Assembly: GCF_009754945.1 (NCBI RefSeq) | Contig: NZ_WPIN01000022.1 | Span: 62,001 to 126,000, forward strand | Direction: 5' to 3' | DNA: 64,000 nucleotides | Source of the DNA: Spirosoma arboris | GTDB lineage: Bacteria > Bacteroidota > Bacteroidia > Cytophagales > Spirosomataceae | In this document: positions 58,585 to 64,000 of the stretch, one piece after another | Position numbering within the stretch: position 1 is the first letter of the stretch | Layout: each line of letters opens with the position of its first letter | The notes under the pieces: model-generated | Told to the model about the DNA's origin: nothing | Database searches by the model: none | Seen by the model: only the letters and a program-made list of their open reading frames with translations | Translations under genes and position numbers: made by a program

Positions 58585-59562
58585 TTAAGCAATCATCGCT
58601 TTATTATATTTATTTCTATAATCTACAGGTGCTAAGCCTGTAATTTTTTTAAATATAGTTCGGAATGCTTTGGTATCTGAATAGCCTACATCATACATAA
58701 TTTCATTAACTGTTTTTCGGCCTGTTTCCAGGCTTTTTTTAGCCGCTTCCATTTTTACTCGCTGCATATATTCTGCAACCGTATTAGAGGTCGCCTTTTT
58801 AAATCTTCGCTCTAAATTCCGTCTTCCCAAAGCAAATTTCGACGCCAGTTCATCTACCGATATTTTATCCTGAAAATTAGTCTCTATAAATTCCTGTGCC
58901 TTTTTAATTGGTTCGTCTTCATGCTCTTTCTGACCCTGAAAAATCGTGAAGGAGGATTGATTCTCCCGTTCTATTTCTATAGCAAATACCTTGGCAGCAA
59001 GAACCGCAATGTCACGGCCAGCATATTTTTCAATCAGGTACAAGACAAGATTTAGATACGAAAAAGCGCCACCACTTGAATAAATCCCATGCTCGTCGGT
59101 AATAATTTTTTCCGTTACCAGATCTACATCTGGAAATAGCTGCATAAATTGATTTGCTGCGAGCCAGTGAGTGGCACACTTACGTCCTTTCAATAATCCG
59201 GTAGAAGCCAGTAAAAAAGCACCTAAACAAAGGCTGGCCACCTCTGCACCATTTTCGTATTGTTTGATAATCCAGGGAATAAAATCCCGATTGTTTTCCA
59301 GAGAAATTTTCAGATCACCATCGAGTGCAGGAATAATAATTAAATCTGCTTTTTCTACTTCATCAATTAACAAATCTGCATGGACAGTAAATAAGCCACC
59401 GCTCAATGGCGTTTCTTTCGAAAGGCCTATTAATTGAACAGTAAATAAGGGTTCTTCACCCCTGGCTTTTAAAAAATTATTCACTTCTGTAAATAATTGG
59501 CGAGTACCTTCTAGACTACCTAAAATAGCACCTTTTGGGATTAGGATCGATATCTGTTTCAT
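58585..59562 (-). CDS. GlxA-type AraC-family transcriptional regulator with DJ-1/PfpI domain
   Basis: 325 residues. The N-terminal DJ-1/PfpI-like domain (about 1-190) has LIIPALDGD and ASLCLGAFLLASTGLLKGRKCATHWL with the nucleophile-elbow Cys, so it may bind a small ligand. The C-terminus (about 220-320) is an AraC helix-turn-helix pair: ISVDELASKFALGRRNLERRFKKATSNTVAEYMQRVKMEAAKKSLE and VNEIMYDVGYSDTKAFRTIFKKITGLAPVDYRNK. It diverges from the DHFR-like genes, with a 25-bp operator-like element between. The -7 box is so close to the ATG that the mRNA is nearly leaderless. Confidence 0.9.
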   Translation of the reverse strand: MKQISILIPKGAILGSLEGTRQLFTEVNNFLKARGEEPLFTVQLIGLSKETPLSGGLFTVHADLLIDEVEKADLIIIPALDGDLKISLENNRDFIPWIIKQYENGAEVASLCLGAFLLASTGLLKGRKCATHWLAANQFMQLFPDVDLVTEKIITDEHGIYSSGGAFSYLNLVLYLIEKYAGRDIAVLAAKVFAIEIERENQSSFTIFQGQKEHEDEPIKKAQEFIETNFQDKISVDELASKFALGRRNLERRFKKATSNTVAEYMQRVKMEAAKKSLETGRKTVNEIMYDVGYSDTKAFRTIFKKITGLAPVDYRNKYNKAMIA

Positions 59563-59566
59563 AGAT

Positions 59567-59597
59567 CAAAAATAGCGAAAACTATTGTCGGAATCAA
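59567..59597 (-). promoter_or_regulatory. Promoter of the GlxA-type regulator
   Basis: On the minus strand TTG (59597-59595), 20 bases, then TATTTTTG (59574-59567). The ATG at 59562 follows only 4 bases after the -7 box, so the transcript is likely leaderless. Confidence 0.6.
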
Positions 59598-59623
59598 CCC
59601 TTAAATTGACGTATTTACACCCG
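59586..59623 (+). promoter_or_regulatory. Second copy of the 25-bp operator-like element
   Basis: 59599-59623 is identical to 11573-11597. The left extension 59586-59598 matches with interruptions. It lies between the divergent promoters of the GlxA-type regulator and the DHFR-like gene and overlaps the -33 box of the regulator. Confidence 0.78.
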
Positions 59624-59644
59624 ATCAACGCTACTAAATCCCGG

Positions 59645-59652
59645 TATATTTG
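59645..59652 (+). promoter_or_regulatory. -7 box of the DHFR-like gene pair
   Basis: TATATTTG fits TAnnTTTG, 39 bases before the ATG. No TTG is found at -33, which suits a promoter that needs an activator. Confidence 0.5.
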
Positions 59653-59691
59653 TCTATCTCAAACAGGGAACAAAAACAACGAAAAAGCAAA

Positions 59692-60270
59692 ATGAGAAAA
59701 GTAATTTTATTCATGCATATGTCGCTCGATGGCTTCGTATGCGGCCCAAACGGTGAACAGGATTGGATGACCCGAGACGATGATGACATGGGCAAATACC
59801 TCGCATCAGACTTCCAGAGCACCGTAGATACCATATTGGTAGGGCGTGTCCTGTATCAGGGTTTTGCCAGTTTCTGGCCCTCCGTACCAACCAGTCCAGG
59901 AATTCCAGACGAATTGGTAGATTTTGGAAATTGGATGAACAACACGCGAAAGATTGTTTTTTCAAAGACTCTGCAAACCGTCGACTGGACAAATTCGAGC
60001 CTGGCAGAACGGGATATTGTCGAAGAAGTCGCTTACTTAAAGCAACAGCCGGGTGGCGACATGGTCATATTTGGCGGAGCAGCCATTGTTGCCGCTTTTG
60101 CGGAACAGAATCTGATTGATGAATACCGCATTAAACTGGAACCCATCATTCTAGGCACTGGGAAACCTCTATTTAAGCAAATCAACGAACGGGTTAAGTT
60201 GACACTTACGAAATCCAAAGCGTTTAACTCGGGGGTTGTTGGGCTTTACTATCAGGTTAACAGAGACTAA
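59692..60270 (+). CDS. Dihydrofolate-reductase-like protein (RibD C-terminal family), copy 1
   Basis: 192 residues from the ATG at 59692. N-terminal MRKVILFMHMSLDGFVCGPNGEQDWM, LVGRVLYQGFASFWP, IVFSKTLQTVDW, GGDMVIFGGAAIVAAF, and IKLEPIILGTGKPLF fit the RibD C-terminal / YwjB-like reductases, which bind NADPH. Substrate unknown and probably not folate. It is followed 15 bases later by a paralogue and shares its promoter with it. Upstream lies the operator-like element shared with the VOC gene. Confidence 0.87.
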   Translation: MRKVILFMHMSLDGFVCGPNGEQDWMTRDDDDMGKYLASDFQSTVDTILVGRVLYQGFASFWPSVPTSPGIPDELVDFGNWMNNTRKIVFSKTLQTVDWTNSSLAERDIVEEVAYLKQQPGGDMVIFGGAAIVAAFAEQNLIDEYRIKLEPIILGTGKPLFKQINERVKLTLTKSKAFNSGVVGLYYQVNRD

Positions 60271-60285
60271 TTGAACGCAGTAGCC

Positions 60286-60852
60286 ATGAGAAAGTTGATT
60301 TTTTTTATGCACACATCACTCGATGGTTTTGTGGCAGGCCCTAACGGAGAAATGGATTGGATAAATCTGGACGACGCGCTGTTTGACTTTGTTGGTACCA
60401 TGACCGACCAGTCCGATACGGCGCTCTACGGACGAGTAACGTATCAACTGATGGAGGGTTACTGGCCAACAGCGGCAGAACAACCCGATGCCTCGAAACA
60501 CGATATTGAACACGGCAATTGGTATAACAACGTCGCCAAAGTTGTCTTATCAACAACAATCGACGAAACGGGGCTAACCAATACAACCGTCATTAGCAAT
60601 CAGCTTGCAGACAACATTAATAAGTTAAAGCAGCAGGAAGGAAAAAACATATTGATTTTCGGAAGCCCCGGCGCTTCACAATCGTTGTTAAATCTGGGGC
60701 TTATTGACGAGTTCTGGCTCTTTGTTAATCCAATCATTTTAGGCCAGGGCCTATCCCTATTTAACCACATAACGGGAACAACCAACCTGAAATTACTAGA
60801 GACTAGATCGTTTGATTGTGGCGTACTAGCGCTTCATTACGAAAAGCAATAG
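60286..60852 (+). CDS. Dihydrofolate-reductase-like protein, copy 2
   Basis: 188 residues from the ATG at 60286. It has the same order of motifs as copy 1: MRKLIFFMHTSLDGFVAGPNGEMDWI, ALYGRVTYQLMEGYWP, VVLSTTIDETGL, GKNILIFGSPGASQSL, and LFVNPIILGQGLSLF. It is a tandem paralogue, clearly diverged from copy 1 (for instance GGAA versus GSPGA in the nucleotide loop). The two could form a heterodimer or have split substrates. Co-transcribed with copy 1. Confidence 0.87.
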   Translation: MRKLIFFMHTSLDGFVAGPNGEMDWINLDDALFDFVGTMTDQSDTALYGRVTYQLMEGYWPTAAEQPDASKHDIEHGNWYNNVAKVVLSTTIDETGLTNTTVISNQLADNINKLKQQEGKNILIFGSPGASQSLLNLGLIDEFWLFVNPIILGQGLSLFNHITGTTNLKLLETRSFDCGVLALHYEKQ

Positions 60853-60932
60853 GTTGTGCAAATGAATTCAACTGAGGCTGCCACTATTTTTAAATTCCAT
60901 TATCCTAAAAAGAACAAGAGTCCCGCCTTACT

Positions 60933-60957
60933 CCCCTCTCCCGAAACGGGAGAGGGG
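60933..60957. repeat. Short GC-rich hairpin
   Basis: CCCCTCTCCCG (60933-60943), AAA, CGGGAGAGGGG (60947-60957). An 11-bp perfect stem between convergent genes. GC-rich in AT-rich surroundings and without a T run. Similar hairpins recur in many bacterial genomes. Confidence 0.7.
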
Positions 60958-60975
60958 TCGGGGGTGAGGGCCACA

Positions 60976-62055
60976 TCAAATCAGCTTTCTAAGCTTCATG
61001 GTCAGCGAATCCTGTTTATAACGTCCCTGCATAGTTAGCGTGCTATCATTCAGCAGTTTATACGTCACACGAAGAGAATCTCCTGGTGCGCCGTTCTCTT
61101 TTGGGAAATCGACGCTGAGCCTTTTCGATTTTTCATCCAGCTTATACATTCCGTGTAAATCCTTCTTCTGAAACTTATCTGGATTGTATTTGAACAAACA
61201 CCCGTATCGCCATTCAAAATAAAGCTTCGACCAGGCCAAATCCGAAGCAACAGCAGTTGAAACGGCCTTGTTGTTGCGGCTCATGGTTTCTACCTGCCAC
61301 ACGCCATTGAGCTTCGTCTTTGGCTCAAAGGAATCCCGCAACGAAGCGATTCGCCAGAACGACAAACCAATCACCAACACCCGGACGATATTGATCAAAA
61401 CGGTCTTTCCGTTAAGGCTTATTTTTTCCTGATACGACAAGAAAGCGATCTTTAGTTTGTCGTACTCCAATGCCAGCAGAAAAAAGAGCAGGAACGTGTA
61501 ATGCAGTGCGTTGTAATAGGCTAGTGGAGAAATTTCGTAGAAATGATCAATCAGGTCAATGTTGACCATAACGGGCAACAACACAAAAACGCCAATGAGC
61601 CGAGTGCGCCGAAACAGAAGCAGAATACAACCTAAAATTTGCGTCCAGCCCAAAATATAGGCCATTGTTTGCGAGTAACCATAATACGTCCAGGTAAGCC
61701 AAAATCCACTCAGTTCTTTAATAGGTGTTTCGAGGACATAGTTGGGTGGCTGAAATTGCGTTTTCAGAATCTTGGCTGCGCCATAGCCCGTAACGGAATA
61801 GGCTACGTAAAACGCAATGATGGCTTGAAAAAGGCCATGCAGTTGATTGCCTTTACCGCTACGTTCCCAGGCGTAGGCGATACCGAAACTAACAACCAGC
61901 ATACCCGCCAGCATCGGCAACGACTTCGACCAGTTGTTAACTACCTCAAATTGCCAGCGCGTAATGGCTTCGGAGGTTTGGGTTAAGCCGATAATCACAA
62001 CGATCAGGCAAAGAGCTTCGAAAAACTTAAGCCAGAAACTACGAGTCGTTAGCAT
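60976..62055 (-). CDS. DoxX-like membrane protein with soluble C-terminal domain
   Basis: 359 residues. About seven to eight membrane helices occupy residues 5-240 (MLAGMLVVSFGIAYAW, LGWTQILGCILLLFRRTRLIGVFVLLPVMVNIDLIDHFY). The last 120 residues form a beta-rich soluble domain (LNGVWQVETMSRNN, YKLLNDSTLTMQGRY), perhaps a lipocalin-like barrel. The membrane part resembles DoxX/DoxD-type proteins. Function unknown. Confidence 0.72.
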   Translation of the reverse strand: MLTTRSFWLKFFEALCLIVVIIGLTQTSEAITRWQFEVVNNWSKSLPMLAGMLVVSFGIAYAWERSGKGNQLHGLFQAIIAFYVAYSVTGYGAAKILKTQFQPPNYVLETPIKELSGFWLTWTYYGYSQTMAYILGWTQILGCILLLFRRTRLIGVFVLLPVMVNIDLIDHFYEISPLAYYNALHYTFLLFFLLALEYDKLKIAFLSYQEKISLNGKTVLINIVRVLVIGLSFWRIASLRDSFEPKTKLNGVWQVETMSRNNKAVSTAVASDLAWSKLYFEWRYGCLFKYNPDKFQKKDLHGMYKLDEKSKRLSVDFPKENGAPGDSLRVTYKLLNDSTLTMQGRYKQDSLTMKLRKLI

Positions 62056-62101
62056 AAATTGGAAGGTTGTTGATGAGTATAGTCAATTTGAACGATCACA
62101 T

Positions 62102-62175
62102 GTGTGACCCCTACAGGGTCAAATGTTTATAGCCAATTTTGTTTCTATAAACGTTTGACCCTGTAGGGGTCACAC
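62102..62175. repeat. 31-bp inverted repeat with one mismatch
   Basis: Arms 62102-62132 and 62145-62175 pair over 31 bases with a single G-T and a 12-base loop. It lies between the M14 peptidase gene end (62210) and the next gene on the same strand (start at 62055). Confidence 0.85.
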
Positions 62176-62209
62176 TGCTCTATAAGTTAGTCGAATTCAA
62201 GCTTATTAT

Positions 62210-64000
62210 TTAATTTCCACCGCTCGATTTAGACGCCGGAGCCGTTTTACTTTCAGTCGCTGTAGTCAAATTGGCAGGTGTATCGAGGTGATTCCAGTTA
62301 ATCAGGACATTCCAGAGTAAGGGCGCGTCATGATGGTTCAGATAGCGATGCAATGGGTCGAAGGTGAACGCAATAACGCGCCCCGTACCTACTGGAACAT
62401 TGAAAATACCGCCATGTCCGATAATCGTTTGCTCGTTACGAACCATGCCCGAGAGTACATATGGATCTTCTTTTTTCGGCATTGCAGATTTAGGATCTTC
62501 TTTAGCGGGCTTTTTGTCGGGCATCCCCATAACGGCCCCTTTGTATTCTTCCTCGTCCTTAAGCGGTTTGGTGCCGTATTGCATCAGCATCATATCGCGG
62601 TTTTGTTTCTTCGTTTGCAGAAGAGGAGCCATTCCGCGGAAAATGGAAAAGGTTTCAGGGAAGCCGTACATGATTGGACTATCGGGTTTCCGGTTTTTCA
62701 CCTGCACAATTGAGCCCGGATGAAATAAGCCTGGTGCATTAGCAGGCTCCAGATCGAGGGCAATTCCTGCTTCGGCAATCATCTTTGATGAGTTATCCAG
62801 CGTAATCAGCACACCACCCGCTTCCACAAATTTTTTCAGGTTTTCAAGCCCGGCAAAACCCGGCCCACCGGTAATATCATTGGTGGCATCTGGAAATCCA
62901 TGCGAGGGATATTCAGCAGTTTTTGTGTACGGAAGCGGACCGAATTTTGAATCTATTTCGTGAATAAAGTTGGTTGCCGAACCGTACATACGGGGAATGA
63001 GAATTACGTCGAATTTCTTTCGAAGGTCGCCCGCTTTCAGGTGGTCTTTGTTGATGGACGAATACGGAATACCACGTTGCTCGAACGTATACCGTGCCCA
63101 CCCTTCGTCCTGCGTGTAAAACCAGCTATGGTAAATAGCCACACGTGGCAAACTGACTTCGTGTTGCCGCATGGGCGAACTGATCGCTGTTGGATCTGCT
63201 TTAGTTGCCTTCAAATCCAGGCCAAACTGAGTGGCCAGTTTTTTGGATTGATCGGCCGTTAAGCCCTTAAACACAACGGCTCCAGCCGCCAGTGTATCCT
63301 TGCTTCCAGCAATTGTTGTTTTCGTATCCAGTATAACCGCTTTGGCCTGTTTCCCCTGCGATTTCATCCACAGAAGCGCAGGCAATACATTGTTCTGGCC
63401 CTTGTAATTCAGTACGTAATCCGTACCATCGCCCGCTATGTTGCCCGCATAGTTCACATCGTCGCTGATCATTTTCAGATCACTCGTCGCGTAGGCTATG
63501 CTATCCTCTGCTTTCACGTCTACGCCATACAGATAACCCAGCGTCCAGGCAATATCATCGTAAGGTGGAAATTTCGCTTCTTTTGGGTAATTCTGCTTGG
63601 TCAGCAGCGACACCGCCAGATTGCGATACGGCTGATTCAGCAACACTACATAATCTCCCTGATTCTTGCCGGATTCAGCTTTGTGCACCTCAATGGCCTG
63701 TGCGCGAAGTTGATTGACCAGATAGGCCGCCATAGCCGGGTCGCGCTGATCTTTCGAAATGACGAATGCGCGCGGCTTTTCTTCTGTGCCTTTCCGAATA
63801 TTGTTAAGCCCTTTCTGGTAAAAATTCTTCAACAGCATCCGGCTGTTCGTTGCACCATAAGTCAGCGAAGCCAGTACACCAGCCTCCATGTAGTTGATAT
63901 TGTTCCGGTAAGACCAGTACACTTTTTCGGTAGCCGGATCAGGCCGGTACCATTCTTTTGATGTAACGGCGTCACCCGCATATTTTTCCTGCGACAAATC
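62210..64000 (-). CDS. M14-family zinc carboxypeptidase, C-terminal part (cut by window edge)
   Basis: 596 residues up to the window edge; the frame is open at 64000. A TTG near 63997 is not a credible start. The visible part resembles the region that follows the M14 catalytic domain in long Bacteroidetes M14 proteins: RNNINYMEAGVLASLTYGATNSRMLLKNFYQKG, IAWTLGYLYGVDV, and a glutamine-amidotransferase-like domain (VAIYHSWFYTQDEGWARYTFEQRGIPYSSI, VEAGGVLITLDNSSKM, FNVPVGTGRVIAFTFDP). The zinc-binding domain is outside the window. The C-terminus is Lys/Ser-rich. Confidence 0.75.
   Translation of the reverse strand, partial: DLSQEKYAGDAVTSKEWYRPDPATEKVYWSYRNNINYMEAGVLASLTYGATNSRMLLKNFYQKGLNNIRKGTEEKPRAFVISKDQRDPAMAAYLVNQLRAQAIEVHKAESGKNQGDYVVLLNQPYRNLAVSLLTKQNYPKEAKFPPYDDIAWTLGYLYGVDVKAEDSIAYATSDLKMISDDVNYAGNIAGDGTDYVLNYKGQNNVLPALLWMKSQGKQAKAVILDTKTTIAGSKDTLAAGAVVFKGLTADQSKKLATQFGLDLKATKADPTAISSPMRQHEVSLPRVAIYHSWFYTQDEGWARYTFEQRGIPYSSINKDHLKAGDLRKKFDVILIPRMYGSATNFIHEIDSKFGPLPYTKTAEYPSHGFPDATNDITGGPGFAGLENLKKFVEAGGVLITLDNSSKMIAEAGIALDLEPANAPGLFHPGSIVQVKNRKPDSPIMYGFPETFSIFRGMAPLLQTKKQNRDMMLMQYGTKPLKDEEEYKGAVMGMPDKKPAKEDPKSAMPKKEDPYVLSGMVRNEQTIIGHGGIFNVPVGTGRVIAFTFDPLHRYLNHHDAPLLWNVLINWNHLDTPANLTTATESKTAPASKSSGGN

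Overview
The window looks like chromosomal DNA of a Bacteroidetes (Bacteroidota) bacterium, most likely of the order Cytophagales and close to Spirosoma. The evidence is indirect. Genes are rarely preceded by a clear Shine-Dalgarno sequence. Several upstream regions carry the phylum's own promoter form (TTG or TTTG, 17-20 bases, TAnnTTTG). Protein families typical of the group are present: a GWxTD lipoprotein, DUF4199, a TPR histidine kinase with a LytTR regulator, a YadA-like repeat protein and DUF2157 membrane proteins. I see no rRNA, tRNA, CRISPR array, insertion sequence or prophage. The genes at both window edges are cut.

Layout. 1-7 kb: the N-terminal part of a FAN1-like nuclease, two DUF2157-type membrane proteins, a VapBC toxin-antitoxin pair, phosphoglycerate kinase, a TPR protein and a C4 zinc-ribbon coiled-coil protein. 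7-12 kb: a Nif3-like protein, a fructan-use pair (PfkB sugar kinase and secreted GH32) and a VOC protein. 12-15.6 kb: small unrecognised genes and a divergent sigma/anti-sigma pair. 16-20 kb: an AT-rich block with a GT22-type mannosyltransferase, a B12-binding radical SAM enzyme and a nucleotidyltransferase. 20-25 kb: four secreted esterase or hydrolase genes (PHB-depolymerase-like, GDSL plus alpha/beta hydrolase fusion, CE1-like, CE15-like). 25-31 kb: a methyltransferase, a cytochrome c, a YadA-like repeat protein, a translationally coupled CocE/AEH-family hydrolase and class B1 metallo-beta-lactamase, and a divergent membrane-bound LuxR-type regulator. 31-44 kb: DUF4199, AsmA, a TolB-propeller amidohydrolase, a two-subunit molybdenum hydroxylase and a serine beta-lactamase-family protein. 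44-50 kb: two ECF sigma factors, one of them ECF41 with a matching target promoter in front of a membrane protein and an epimerase-like gene. 50-64 kb: a GWxTD lipoprotein, RlmB, an HD phosphohydrolase, a nucleoside hydrolase, a split GNAT-like gene, a two-component system, a GlxA-type regulator divergent from two dihydrofolate-reductase-like genes, a DoxX-like protein and an M14 peptidase (partial).

The signals that go beyond ordinary annotation are these. A 25-bp element is repeated exactly in front of the VOC gene (11573) and the DHFR-like gene (59599), each time 46 bases before the -7 box. An ECF41-type promoter (46968-46994) sits just downstream of its own sigma gene. A B1 metallo-beta-lactamase is coupled to an AEH-like acyl-hydrolase. 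A single-base frameshift splits a small acetyltransferase-like gene. Several unrelated intergenic regions hold perfect or near-perfect long inverted repeats (16-31 bp arms).
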